A stretch of 45,749 nucleotides of DNA from CAVAWX01 sp963642995 (GCA_963642995.1 CAVIIZ010000009.1:1-45749); one strand, 5' to 3'; counted from the first letter of the stretch, positions 16,226-26,935 are shown. The notes: generated by a model not told the origin, from the sequence alone. Program-made: numbers and translations.

Positions 16226-19200
16226 TCAGGCGAAGTAGTCTACTCCGCCCTCGAAAAGCGGCTGGCGCAGCTGGGCGCCGACGTTGCGGTAGAGGCCGTC
16301 GCGGCTGCGCTCCGTATGCCCCATCTTGCCGAAGACGCGCCCGTCGGGGCTCGTGATGCCCTCGATGCAAAGCAGCGAGCCGTTGGGGTTTGTCGACAAG
16401 TCCATGCCCGGCACTCCGTTTTCATCGCAGTACTGCGTGGCCACCTGCCCGGATTCCACAAGGTGGGCGAGAACGTCGGCATCTGCGGTGAAGCGCCCCT
16501 CGCCGTGGCTCACGGGCATCGTGTGCATCTCGCCCGTCTCGCAACGCGACAGCCATGGCGACAGCGTCGAGGCCACGCGCGTGTGCACGAGACGGCTCAC
16601 ATGCCGCCCGATCGTGTTGGCTGCAAGCGTGGGGGCGCCCGGGCGCGGTTCGACGATGTCGCCGAAGGGGACCAGCCCGAGTTTCACCAGCGCCTGAAAG
16701 CCGTTGCATATCCCCAGCATGAGGCCGTCGCGATCGAAGAGCAGCCGGCGCACGGCCTCGGTCGTGTCCGGGTTGCGGAAAAAGCTCGCGATGAGCTTGG
16801 CCGCGCCGTCCGGCTCGTCGCCGCCGGAAAACCCGCCCGGCAGCATGACGATCTGCGCACGGTCGATGCAGGCGGCAAGCTCGCGGCTGCTTTGCTCCAC
16901 GGCGTGCGGGGAGAGGTTGTTCACGATGAAGGTCTGCGTGGCCGCGCCCGCCGCCTCGAAGGCCTCCGCGCTGTCGAACTCGCAGTTCGTGCCGGGAAAC
17001 ACGGGGATGACCACGCGGGGTTTCGCGAAACTCGACGGGCAGGTCAGGGGGAGCCTGCCGGTGAAGGAGAGGGCTTCGACGCCCTCGTCTGCCTCAGGCC
17101 GGGCCGCAGGTCCGGCAGCCCCGTCTTCGCCTTTGTCCTCTCCACCTGCCCTCTTGCCGGCGTCGCGCCAGGGGTAGACCCCCTCGAGCACGCCCATCCA
17201 CGTGTTCTCGAGCTCGGCCAAGCCGATGTCCTCGCCGCATGCCCGCAGGCGGTACTCTTGCGTCGTCGCCCCCACGCGCCGCACGTCCACCCCGTCCCGC
17301 GTCCGTGCCTGCGGCAGCGCGCCTTCGTCGAGCTCGACGATGAACGACCCGTACGCGGGGGCGAAAAGGCCCGCGTTCGCCCGTTTGCCGTCCCCGCCTT
17401 TGCCGCCTTCGGCGTTTTCTCCATCTGCCCCGCCGGCGCCCTCGTCAAACGCGCCGCTTTCCAGCTGCACGCCGATGCGGTTGCCCACGCACATTTTGAA
17501 CAGCGCCTCCGCCGCTCCGCCGAAACCGCAGGCCGCGCACGAGAGCACTTTGCCGCAGGCGATCAGCTCCTCTGCGAAGTCGAGCGCGGCCGCCATGCCC
17601 TCTGCCGTCGGCTTCAGGCCGTCGCCTTCGCGTTTCGGCTCGATGAGGAGGAGGGCATGCCCCGCGCCCTTGAACTCCGGCGAGACGACACGGCGCGCGT
17701 CTCCTGTCGCCACGGTAAAAGACACGAGCGTGGGCGGCACGTCGAGGTCCTCGAAGCTGCCCGACATCGAGTCCTTGCCCCCGATGGCGCCCACCTCGAG
17801 GTCGAGCTGGGCGTCGAGGGCGCCCAGCAGCGCGGCGACGGGCTTGCCCCAGCGCTTCGGCTCGTCGCGCAGCTTCTCGAAGTATTCCTGGAAGCTCAGG
17901 TGCGCGCGTGCGCGAGAGAAGCCCGTGGCCACGAGCTTGGCGATGCTCTCGAGCACGGAAAGGTAGGCGCCGAGATAGGGGTCTGCCTGCGCCAGATGCG
18001 GGTTGAAGCCCCATGCCATCGCGCTCGCGGTGTGCGTGGCGCCGCCATAGACGGGCAGCTTGGCTACCATGGCCTGCGAGGGCGTGAGCTGCCGGGCGCC
18101 GCCGAGGGGGGCGAGCACGCTGCCCGCGCCTATGCTCGAGTCGAAGCGCTCGGACAGCCCCTTCGCGCATGCCACGTTCGGGTCGGAGAGCAGCGCGTGC
18201 ATCCGCTCTCGCAGCGTGGCGCCGTCCTTGCCCGTGCCCGCGCCCTCTTCTGCGCCTGCGTTCGCGCCCTGCGGCCCGTCCACATGCACCGCCTGGACGC
18301 GCCGCGCCCCGTTCGTGTCGAGGAAGGCGCGGTCTATGTCGACGATGTCCTCTCCCCGCCAGCTCATGCGCAGGCGCGGCTGCGCGCTCACATGCGCGAT
18401 GACGCTCGCCTCGAGGTTCTCCTCGTGCGCGTAGGCGGCGAATTCCTCGACGTCGCCTGCATCCAAGACGACGGCCATGCGCTCCTGGCTTTCCGATATG
18501 GCAAGCTCCGTGCCGTCGAGCCCCTCGTATTTGCGCGGCAGCGCGTCCAAGTCGATGTCCAGCCCGTCGGCCAGCTCGCCCACGGCCACGGCCACGCCGC
18601 CCGCGCCGAAATCGTTGCAGCGCTTCACCAGCCTCGTCGCCTCGCCGCGCCTGAACAAGCGGCAGATCTTGCGCTCTGCGGGCGCGTTGCCCTTCTGCAC
18701 CTCCGCACCCAGGGTGGCCACGCTCGTCGCGTCGTGCGCCTTGCTCGACCCGGTGGCCCCTCCTATGCCGTCGCGTCCCGTGCGCCCGCCCACGAGCACG
18801 ACCGCATCCCCCGGCGCAGGCCTCGCGCGAACCACGTTTTTCGCCGGCGCCGCGCCCACGACCGCGCCCACCTCCATGCGCTTGGCGGCATACCCCGGGT
18901 GGTAGACCTCGCCGACAAGGCCCGTGGCGATGCCGATCTGGTTGCCGTAGCTCGAATACCCTTCCGCCGCCTCGATGCATATCTTGCGCTGCGGCAGTTT
19001 GCCCGCGGGCGTCTCGGCAAACGGCGTGCGCGGGTCTGCGGCGCCGCTCACGCGCATGGCCTGGTAGACCCACGCGCGGCCCGACAGCGGGTCGCGGATG
19101 CAGCCGCCTATGCAGGTGGCGGCCCCGCCGAAGGGCTCGATCTCGGTGGGGTGGTTGTGCGTCTCGTTTTTGAAGAACAGCAGCCAGTCCTCGTCGGCGC

Positions 19201-20173
19201 CGTCCACGTCGGCGGAAATCTTCACCGTGCAGGCGTTCACCTCGTCGGATTCGTCGAGGTCGTCCATGCGCCCGGTCGCCTTCAGCCAGCGCGTCGCGAT
19301 CGTGCCCATGTCCATGAGGGTGACGGGGCGGTCCTCGCGTCCGAGTTCTTCGCGCAGCCCCAGGTAGCGGGCGAAGGCCTTTCGCACCCGCTCGTCGTCG
19401 AAGGACATGTCCACGAGCTGCGTGTTGAAGGTGGTGTGGCGGCAGTGGTCGGACCAGTAGGTGTCGATCACGCGCAGCTCGGTGATGGTGGGGTCGCGGT
19501 GCACGCCGGAAAAATACGCGCGCACGCAGGCAAGGTCCTCGCGGCTCATGGCAAGGCCGCGCTTCTCGACGAGGGATGCCAGGGCGGCGTCGTCTGCGCG
19601 GGCGAAGCCTTCCAAGACCTCGACGTCGGCGGGGCGTGCGGGCTCTTCGGACAAGGCCTCGGGAAGCTCCATCGCGGCCTCGCGGGCCTCGACGGGGTTG
19701 ACGAGATAGCTTTTCGCCCGCGCGACATCGTCTGCCGTCAGTGCGCCTTTCAGCAGGTAGAGGGTGGCCGTGCGCACGACGGGCCGCTCGCCTGCGCAGA
19801 CGAGCTGTATGCACTCGGCGCACGAGTCCGCGCGCTGGTCGAACTGGCCGGGCAGGTACTCCACCGCGACGATGTGCTCGTCGGCGCCCGGCGCGGCGAG
19901 CGCGTCGTAGGCGACGTCGCTTTGCGGCTCGGAGAAGACGCCTTGCACGCACCGCTCGAAATCGCGCTTTCCGATGCCCTCGACGTCGTAGCGTTTCACG
20001 ATGCGCACTTGCTCCAGGCCCGCAAGCCCGAGGTCTGCGCGGAGGCGCTCGCGCAGCTGCGGCGCCCGGGCGTCGAAGCCGGGCCTTTTCTCCACGAAGA
20101 CGCGCCTGGGCGGCCGGCCGGGGTTTCGGGCGGGCGCAGGCGATGCGCTCGGTGCAGACGGTGCAGACGACAT
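16226..20173 (-). CDS. purL: Phosphoribosylformylglycinamidine synthase, single-chain
   Basis: A 1,315-residue enzyme that converts FGAR to FGAM in purine synthesis using glutamine and ATP. The N-terminal part has the PurS-like and linker regions, then two AIR-synthase-type domains (DTYWSDHCRHTTF, KNETHNHPTEIEPFGGAAT and IGGKDSMSGSFEDL). The C-terminal glutaminase starts near VIPVFPGTNCEFD and has the catalytic Cys in LGICNGFQALVKLG and late SHGEGRF. Three Gly/Ala/Glu-rich linkers (one before LRERMHALLSD, two ahead of the glutaminase) look like disordered insertions. ATG 20173 has GAGGAG upstream. The gene stands alone, without other pur genes. Confidence 0.96.
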   Translation of the reverse strand: MSSAPSAPSASPAPARNPGRPPRRVFVEKRPGFDARAPQLRERLRADLGLAGLEQVRIVKRYDVEGIGKRDFERCVQGVFSEPQSDVAYDALAAPGADEHIVAVEYLPGQFDQRADSCAECIQLVCAGERPVVRTATLYLLKGALTADDVARAKSYLVNPVEAREAAMELPEALSEEPARPADVEVLEGFARADDAALASLVEKRGLAMSREDLACVRAYFSGVHRDPTITELRVIDTYWSDHCRHTTFNTQLVDMSFDDERVRKAFARYLGLREELGREDRPVTLMDMGTIATRWLKATGRMDDLDESDEVNACTVKISADVDGADEDWLLFFKNETHNHPTEIEPFGGAATCIGGCIRDPLSGRAWVYQAMRVSGAADPRTPFAETPAGKLPQRKICIEAAEGYSSYGNQIGIATGLVGEVYHPGYAAKRMEVGAVVGAAPAKNVVRARPAPGDAVVLVGGRTGRDGIGGATGSSKAHDATSVATLGAEVQKGNAPAERKICRLFRRGEATRLVKRCNDFGAGGVAVAVGELADGLDIDLDALPRKYEGLDGTELAISESQERMAVVLDAGDVEEFAAYAHEENLEASVIAHVSAQPRLRMSWRGEDIVDIDRAFLDTNGARRVQAVHVDGPQGANAGAEEGAGTGKDGATLRERMHALLSDPNVACAKGLSERFDSSIGAGSVLAPLGGARQLTPSQAMVAKLPVYGGATHTASAMAWGFNPHLAQADPYLGAYLSVLESIAKLVATGFSRARAHLSFQEYFEKLRDEPKRWGKPVAALLGALDAQLDLEVGAIGGKDSMSGSFEDLDVPPTLVSFTVATGDARRVVSPEFKGAGHALLLIEPKREGDGLKPTAEGMAAALDFAEELIACGKVLSCAACGFGGAAEALFKMCVGNRIGVQLESGAFDEGAGGADGENAEGGKGGDGKRANAGLFAPAYGSFIVELDEGALPQARTRDGVDVRRVGATTQEYRLRACGEDIGLAELENTWMGVLEGVYPWRDAGKRAGGEDKGEDGAAGPAARPEADEGVEALSFTGRLPLTCPSSFAKPRVVIPVFPGTNCEFDSAEAFEAAGAATQTFIVNNLSPHAVEQSSRELAACIDRAQIVMLPGGFSGGDEPDGAAKLIASFFRNPDTTEAVRRLLFDRDGLMLGICNGFQALVKLGLVPFGDIVEPRPGAPTLAANTIGRHVSRLVHTRVASTLSPWLSRCETGEMHTMPVSHGEGRFTADADVLAHLVESGQVATQYCDENGVPGMDLSTNPNGSLLCIEGITSPDGRVFGKMGHTERSRDGLYRNVGAQLRQPLFEGGVDYFA

Positions 20174-20203
20174 GGGCGTTCCTCTCCTCGGAGTGTGTGC
20201 GCG

Positions 20204-20233
20204 TTCAATATGATAAAGCTTGCGTGATATACT
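20204..20233 (+). promoter_or_regulatory. Sigma-70-type promoter for the gene at 20287
   Basis: TTCAAT (20204-20209), an 18-bp spacer and TATACT (20228-20233), with TG one base before the -10 (extended -10 form). It lies about 55 bp upstream of the GTG start, in the divergent region shared with purL. Confidence 0.5.
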
Positions 20234-20286
20234 CGCCTGCACATATGCGTGTGTTTTGCCTGTCGGTTTGAAAGAGGTGGGAAGCC

Positions 20287-22143
20287 GTGTCGTCTGCTCT
20301 CGTCTTCAACATCTGCGTCGCTGTCATCGTCGTCGCCACCATCGCCGTCTTCGTGTTCGGCATGGTCATGAGCCGCAAGCCGGAGCGCCAGATGCCGGTG
20401 ATAGTGGCCTTCGTGGTGAATGCGCTGGTCATCGTCGCGTTTTTGCTGCTCGTGGCCTTCGGGCGCCAGCAGACGGTCGCGCCGTACGTGGCGGGCGCAT
20501 GCGTCGTGCTGCCGTTTCTGTCGTATCTCATCGCCTCGAAGGTCGCCAAGCGCCGCCGCGAGGGCGACAAGATGGACAACGCGTGGGGCGCCTACCAGGT
20601 GCCGGGTGCGCAGCTGGCGGATTTGAACAACGCGAGCGACCAGGCGCTCTTCAACGCGCGCGCCGGCCAGGGCGCGGATTCGGGCATGCCGGCGTTCGGC
20701 GCCCGGGGCGCGGCGCCGTCCGGGGCGCAGGTGCCGGGCGTGCAGCTTTCCGGCAACGCCGCCGCGTCTGCGTCGCCTGCCGTAGACGATGCGCTCGCCC
20801 AGCTCGTCTCGGCCGCCCGGGCATCCCAAGCCGCCCAGCCCGCTTCGCCTGTCATGCCCGCCGCCGATTCCGCCGCCGCGCAGCTCCGGGCACTTTCCGC
20901 GGCAGAGCTCGCCGCAGCCGGCGCAGCCCCCGCGCCCGCCGCCCCCTCCGACCCCGCCTCCACGGGCGCGTTTCAGCCGTTGGGCGCCGCGGGCGCCTCC
21001 GCGCAAAACGCGCAGCCCGCCGGCAATGCCTTTTCCCCGCCCGCTGCGGGCGCTTCCGCATCTGCCGTTCCCTCCGCGCAACCGCAGCTCCAGATGCAGC
21101 AGCAGGCGCAGCAAGGGCAGCCGGGAGGCTTTTCTGCCACGGGTTCCCTGCAGGCGCAGCAGCCCCTGCAATGGTCGCAGCAAGTCCAACAGGCGCAGCA
21201 GGGGTGGCAGCCGCAACAGCAGCAGGCTTTCGGAGCGGAGATCACCTCCCCTCTCCCCCCCATGAAAGGCATCGCCCCTGCCTCGTCCGCCGCGCCCGGC
21301 CTTCCCGTGGCGGCCTTTCCGCCTGCGGCCGCTGCAGACGACACCCAGCCCCTGCCCCTGCTCGCCGCTTACGGCAGCGCGGCCATGCCGGCGGCAAGCT
21401 CCACGATCGCGCAAAAGATTCCCTTCCTGCAGGCGTCTCCCGCGCCGATGCAGGCTCAGGCGTTCGCGGACGCGCCCGCAATGCAAAACGCGGGCGCCGC
21501 ATCGCCTGCGACCCCGGGTTTCGCGGCGGAGTCCTCAGTCGCCGCCGACGTCTACCGCGCCACGGCGGCAAACCTCGCCCGTGAAGACGCCGCCCGCGCA
21601 TGCGCCGCATCGCCTTCGGCGGCACAAGCCGGCACAGACGACCTGCGTGCGAAGCTGGCCGCCTACCAGGCTGCTTCCGCGTCCCAGCCGGGTGGCGCGT
21701 ATGCGCCCGCGTCTGCCGCCGCAGCGTCCTCCACGGCGCCTGCATGGGGGGCAAACGCGCAGACGGGGGCCTCGCAAACGCCCTCGACGACCGACCGCGT
21801 GGAGTTTTTCCCCGACATAGACGTTCCCGGCGACGGCGCCGCGTCTCCTGCGGTCTCCGCGGGCATCGACCTCGAGCGTCCCGACTTCGCGGACTTGAAG
21901 GCCAGGGCGGAATCGTTTCAGCAGCGCGGCGTGCACCTCGTCGCCGCAGGCCTGTTCGCGCAGGCTGCGGGTGTGGCTCCCACGCGCGGCGCGTGGATGG
22001 AGATGCTGCTCGACGAGATGGCGTGCTATGTGAAGGCGGGCAAGCCCGCCGAGGCGCGCAACATCGCCTTCGAGCTGCGTCGCAGCGGCCTGCTCGACGC
22101 CGCGCAGACCGTGAAGGTCAACGCCGTCATCGGCATGATGTAG
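20287..22143 (+). CDS. Membrane-anchored Ala/Pro/Gln-rich protein of unknown function
   Basis: A 618-residue protein that I do not recognise. The N-terminus has three hydrophobic segments (about residues 4-27, 36-59, 64-83) followed by KVAKRRREGDK, so the rest is probably cytoplasmic. Residues about 95-530 are low-complexity (Ala, Pro, Gln, Ser), with a Gln-rich patch near 265-315, and look disordered. The last 80 residues are ordinary in composition and helical (ADLKARAESFQQRG, EARNIAFELRRSG), resembling a short TPR-like repeat. GTG 20287 follows AGAGGTGG. No partner gene is adjacent: it lies between divergent purL and a metal-sensor gene with its own promoter. Confidence 0.75.
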   Translation: MSSALVFNICVAVIVVATIAVFVFGMVMSRKPERQMPVIVAFVVNALVIVAFLLLVAFGRQQTVAPYVAGACVVLPFLSYLIASKVAKRRREGDKMDNAWGAYQVPGAQLADLNNASDQALFNARAGQGADSGMPAFGARGAAPSGAQVPGVQLSGNAAASASPAVDDALAQLVSAARASQAAQPASPVMPAADSAAAQLRALSAAELAAAGAAPAPAAPSDPASTGAFQPLGAAGASAQNAQPAGNAFSPPAAGASASAVPSAQPQLQMQQQAQQGQPGGFSATGSLQAQQPLQWSQQVQQAQQGWQPQQQQAFGAEITSPLPPMKGIAPASSAAPGLPVAAFPPAAAADDTQPLPLLAAYGSAAMPAASSTIAQKIPFLQASPAPMQAQAFADAPAMQNAGAASPATPGFAAESSVAADVYRATAANLAREDAARACAASPSAAQAGTDDLRAKLAAYQAASASQPGGAYAPASAAAASSTAPAWGANAQTGASQTPSTTDRVEFFPDIDVPGDGAASPAVSAGIDLERPDFADLKARAESFQQRGVHLVAAGLFAQAAGVAPTRGAWMEMLLDEMACYVKAGKPAEARNIAFELRRSGLLDAAQTVKVNAVIGMM

Positions 22144-22208
22144 GTTTTCCTCGCGTCGATGCGGCTGCGGCTTTCCTGCCGGCGGCCTTCTCTTTCTCAA
22201 AACACCGC

Positions 22209-22271
22209 TTGACAGCCGGGCACGGGGACGTATACTTGCGTTCAACATATGAACAGATGTGCAGATGAACA
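22209..22271 (+). promoter_or_regulatory. Promoter and candidate ArsR operator for the metal block
   Basis: TTGACA (22209-22214), a 16-bp spacer and TATACT (22231-22236) form a near-consensus promoter. Just downstream are two direct copies of ATGAACA (22249-22255 and 22265-22271) and a TTCA-n5-TGAA dyad (22241-22253). TGAACA-type half-sites are usual for SmtB/ArsR repressors. The position over the start of the transcript fits autorepression relieved by metal. Confidence 0.65.
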
Positions 22272-22296
22272 TAAATGCATAGGAAAGGGCTTCAGC

Positions 22297-22722
22297 ATGG
22301 AGGACGCGAAGACGGCGAGTGCGGAGAAGGCCTCGACGGAGGCCGGCGCCAACGAGGCGGCGGGTGCGGTTTTGGACGGGGCATCGAACGAGGATCTCGA
22401 TGCAACCCCGGGCGAAGCTCGCGGCACAGCCCACGACATGCCCGCCGACGAGCTGCTCTACGATTTGGCCGACCTCTTCAGGCTTTTTGCCGACACGACG
22501 CGCATCAAGATCCTCTACGCGCTCATGGGCGGCGAGAAAAGCGTCGCGGCGTTGGCCGATGCCGTGGGGGTGTCGCAGTCGGCGGCCAGCCATCAGCTGC
22601 GCAACCTGCGCCAGGCGCATCTCGTGAAGTTCAGCCGCGAGGGCAAGCAGGCCATCTACGCGCTTTCCGACAACCACGTCTACACCATGCTCGAGCAGGG
22701 CATGACGCATATCTGCGAATAG
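22297..22722 (+). CDS. ArsR/SmtB-family metal-responsive repressor (Zn/Cd/Co type)
   Basis: A 141-residue winged-helix repressor. The first 45 residues are Ala/Glu-rich and hydrophilic. The DNA-recognition region reads VAALADAVGVSQSAASHQLR. The last helix carries D-x-H-x10-H-x2-E (DNHVYTMLEQGMTHICE), exactly the alpha-5 zinc-site pattern of SmtB/CzrA proteins, so Zn, Cd or Co is the likely signal rather than arsenic. ATG 22297 has AGGAAAGGG upstream; an earlier ATG at 22249 would overlap the operator. It precedes the HMA protein and P-type ATPase it presumably controls. Confidence 0.9.
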   Translation: MEDAKTASAEKASTEAGANEAAGAVLDGASNEDLDATPGEARGTAHDMPADELLYDLADLFRLFADTTRIKILYALMGGEKSVAALADAVGVSQSAASHQLRNLRQAHLVKFSREGKQAIYALSDNHVYTMLEQGMTHICE

Positions 22723-22823
22723 GGAGGCGATGAAGGGGCGCCGCGCGCCTCGAGTTTCCCCGCGATTGAACGGCAGGCGGGCGCGAAAGGACGCGCCCCA
22801 TGACGGCGAAAGGACGTTTCACC

Positions 22824-23042
22824 ATGAAGAGGGCCTACAAACTGCAAGGCGAGCTGTGCGGCAACTGCGCGGCCAAGATCCAGGACAAGATCTCTAAGAT
22901 GAACGGGGTGAACGCGGCTTCCGTCAATTTCATGACCATGCGCTTTCGGCTCGATGCCGACGACGGGTCCTATGCCGAGCTTTTGGAGGCCAGCAAACGC
23001 GTCTTCTCCGACGTCGAGCCGAGCTGCACGGTCTGCGCCTGA
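22824..23042 (+). CDS. Free-standing heavy-metal-associated (HMA) domain protein
   Basis: A 72-residue ferredoxin-fold metal-binding domain with the site GELCGNCAAKI (Cys-x-x-Cys near residues 12-15) and the family-like segment KISKMNGVNAASVNF. A further CTVC motif at the extreme C-terminus adds a second Cys pair. ATG 22824 follows GAAAGGA; an ATG at 22800 is equally spaced from an identical GAAAGGA and would add eight residues. The ATPase encoded next lacks an N-terminal HMA domain, so this protein probably supplies it in trans as a metallochaperone or regulator. Confidence 0.85.
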   Translation: MKRAYKLQGELCGNCAAKIQDKISKMNGVNAASVNFMTMRFRLDADDGSYAELLEASKRVFSDVEPSCTVCA

Positions 23043-23108
23043 ATGCCCGAAAAAATTCCGCGCACTTGCGCCCTGCAAACTTCATGCACCTGAAAGGAGG
23101 GCGATCCC

Positions 23109-25046
<1,938 letters not shown>

Positions 25047-25115
25047 TCCTGCCTTCGGCGGTGCGGGTATACTTTCCCCTTTCGCGGTTGCGTTGAACGA
25101 AAAGGGGAGGGAAGC

Positions 25116-25784
25116 GTGTCGTTTCTCGATTTGCTGCTGGTCGGCGTCGGGCTGTCGATGGACGCCTTCGCCGTCGCCATCGCCAAGGGGCTGTCCATGC
25201 GGCGCGTGAACTGGCGCCACGCGCTTGTCATCGCGGCGTTCTTCGGCGGCTTCCAGGCGCTCATGCCCGCCATCGGCTGGGCGGCGGGATCGCTGTTCGC
25301 CTCCTACGTAGAGGCCGTCGATCATTGGATCGCCTTCGTCTTGCTTGTCTTCATCGGCGCCAAGATGCTGTGGGATGCCTTCCACGACGATGAAGATGAG
25401 GCGGCAGGCGCCCGTGACGGGGCGGCGGACGAGACGACGGCTGTCGCCGGCGGGGCGGCCGACGGGGCCGCTGGGACGGCGCTTGCCGCCGACGGCAGGG
25501 GAGCACGCGAGCCGCGCCTCGACATGCGCGAGCTTTTCCTGCTGGCCGTCGCCACGAGCATCGACGCGCTGGCCGTGGGCGTGAGCTTCGCGTTTCTGGA
25601 GGTGGACATAGCTCCTGCCGTGTCCGTCATCGGCTGCACGACCTTTGCCCTCTCGCTCGGCGGCGTCGTGGTCGGCAACTTCTTCGGCTCGCGCTGGGAG
25701 AAGCCCGCGACCATCGCCGGCGGCCTCGTGCTCGTCTTCATCGGCACCCGCATCCTCCTCGAAGGCCTCGGCGTCCTCGGCTGA
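25116..25784 (+). CDS. mntP: Manganese efflux pump MntP
   Basis: A 222-residue membrane protein with six hydrophobic helices in two repeats. Both repeats carry the conserved Asp motifs: GLSMDAFAVAIAKG (about residues 12-25) and ATSIDALAVGVSF (about 147-159). A charged Ala/Asp/Gly loop of about 50 residues separates the halves and is longer than usual. GTG 25116 follows AAAGGGGAGGG. It is 69 bp after zntA, with a TATACT box at 25068-25073 in the gap. No Mn riboswitch could fit in that space. It probably shares metal-defence duty with the genes upstream. Confidence 0.92.
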   Translation: MSFLDLLLVGVGLSMDAFAVAIAKGLSMRRVNWRHALVIAAFFGGFQALMPAIGWAAGSLFASYVEAVDHWIAFVLLVFIGAKMLWDAFHDDEDEAAGARDGAADETTAVAGGAADGAAGTALAADGRGAREPRLDMRELFLLAVATSIDALAVGVSFAFLEVDIAPAVSVIGCTTFALSLGGVVVGNFFGSRWEKPATIAGGLVLVFIGTRILLEGLGVLG

Positions 25785-25864
25785 GCCGCGCTTTTCCGAG
25801 CCGTGCTTTGCTCCGCGCCGGATTTTTCGGAAGCGAGGCCTGTGCCGTTGGATTTTCATGTAAA

Positions 25865-25881
25865 CCTTATCGTGTATAAGG
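25865..25881. promoter_or_regulatory. Palindrome overlapping the antitoxin ribosome-binding site
   Basis: CCTTAT (25865-25870) and ATAAGG (25876-25881) form a perfect 6-5-6 inverted repeat. The right arm runs into the AAGGAGG ribosome-binding site of the next gene. It may be an operator for the encoded Phd-like protein, or a hairpin that hides the RBS. Confidence 0.5.
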
Positions 25882-25890
25882 AGGTGAAAC

Positions 25891-26154
25891 ATGGGTTTGG
25901 TTTCAGTTCCCGTCGACACCCTCGTCCCCATCAGCAGCTTTTCAAGGGGAGGTGCGAGCGCGCAGTTCGCAAAGGTCAGAGATGGGGTGCCCGTGACAGT
26001 CTTGAAGAACAACGAGCCGAAATACTTCATCATCAACCGTCACGACCACACGGCGTACAGGGAAAACGAGATCGAGCTTGCCGGTTTGAGGGCGCGGACG
26101 GAGGCGGAAAGCGGCGAGGGCGAGGCCTTCTCCTCCTCCGCCGAGCTGTTCTAG
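25891..26154 (+). CDS. Phd/YefM-like antitoxin, without a recognisable toxin
   Basis: An 87-residue protein with the N-terminal Phd/YefM pattern. VPISSFSRGGASAQFAKV and PVTVLKNNEPKYFIINR (about residues 12-49) match the dimerisation and DNA-binding fold, and an acidic C-terminal tail follows. ATG 25891 has an excellent AAGGAGG. Such proteins normally neutralise a RelE, Doc or similar toxin encoded just downstream. Here the downstream DNA holds only a decayed fragment of another family, so it appears to be an orphan or a solitary repressor. A palindrome overlaps its RBS. Confidence 0.75.
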   Translation: MGLVSVPVDTLVPISSFSRGGASAQFAKVRDGVPVTVLKNNEPKYFIINRHDHTAYRENEIELAGLRARTEAESGEGEAFSSSAELF

Positions 26155-26237
26155 GGGCTTCGCGCGTTTTGCCGAAGTCCTGCCCGAGGTTCAAAACCCG
26201 GACCCTGTTTCTCGCTGTTTCCGATGCGCCCTGTCTG

Positions 26238-26381
26238 TGGATGGACGGCACGGGCGCGTGGTTGCGCTAGCCGCACCTGAACCTCTCGAGCCGCTTCCTG
26301 GGCGTGTGCTCGAGCGGGCACCTGAACTACAGCTGGTACTCGTGCCGCGCGCTTGGTGTCTGTCCGGCTCTCTCCATGTAA
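26238..26381 (+). pseudogene. Decayed C-terminal fragment of a DUF6273-like protein
   Basis: In the frame of 26238-26381 the translation reads WMDGTGAWLR, then a TAG stop (26268-26270), then 35 residues including LNLSSRFLGVCSSGHLNY and ALGVCPALSM before TAA. This matches the typical ending of DUF6273 proteins, in which WLRSP is followed by a Tyr/Ser/Asn-rich stretch and GVRPAL. The Ser after WLR has become a stop, and the Arg of GVRPAL is Cys. No start or RBS lies close upstream, so I regard it as a remnant. The assignment rests on remembered motif patterns only. Confidence 0.6.
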
Positions 26382-26449
26382 TCCTGCAACTTTTGCAACG
26401 GGAACCGCAGGGGAGAACCCCGCACCCCGTCCCGCTCCCCACGCGCCGT

Positions 26450-26935
26450 TCAATCGGCACGGGGAAGCTTCAACGCCATCCTCTCCGTCCCCGCAAGATG
26501 CGAGAACCCGAAATGCTCGTAGAATCTTGCGCCCGCCTCGCCTGCCGGGTCCACCACCAGGGCCTTGGCACCGGCGAGCTGCGCCACTTTCATGGCGTTT
26601 TGAACGGCGTCGCGTAAAAGCGAGGCGCCCAGCCCGCAGCCTTGGAAACGTTTGTCCACCCCCAGCATCCCCAGCAAGACGGCGGGCACCTGATTGGGGG
26701 CGTTGCGGGCGAACCAGCCACCGGCCACGTCCCCTCGTGCAACCGAGTGGGCGCTGAGCGTGTAAAAGCCTGCGACGCGTCCGTCGCGATACGAGGCGTA
26801 GACGACTGCGGAGCCACGTGCGCGGGCGGTGGCCGAATGCTTTTTCGCCCAGGAGTCGACTGCGTCTTCCCCGCAGCAAAATCCCTCTATGCGGGTGCCG
26901 GGGGCGAGTTGCACCGGCTTCGAGAAGCCGCTCAC
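26450..26935 (-). CDS. tacT: GNAT-family toxin, TacT-like
   Basis: A 161-residue acetyltransferase of the class that blocks translation by acetylating aminoacyl-tRNA. The N-terminal region has EGFCCGEDAVDSWAKKHS, as in TacT proteins (F-x-C-G...D-x-W). The acetyl-CoA loop is VDKRFQGCGLGASLLRDAV, followed by ALVVDPAGEAGARFYEHFGF. The GTG at 26935 overlaps the antitoxin stop (GTGA); a GTG at 26941 is also possible. Pairing with the DUF1778-type gene upstream makes the toxin assignment firm at the family level, but the target tRNA is unknown. Confidence 0.88.
   Translation of the reverse strand: MSGFSKPVQLAPGTRIEGFCCGEDAVDSWAKKHSATARARGSAVVYASYRDGRVAGFYTLSAHSVARGDVAGGWFARNAPNQVPAVLLGMLGVDKRFQGCGLGASLLRDAVQNAMKVAQLAGAKALVVDPAGEAGARFYEHFGFSHLAGTERMALKLPRAD

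Noticed and set aside
26191..26460. Minus-strand frame of 89 codons overlapping the DUF6273-like remnant
   Set aside because: Arg/Ser-rich composition without an RBS. The plus-strand reading gives recognisable family motifs instead.
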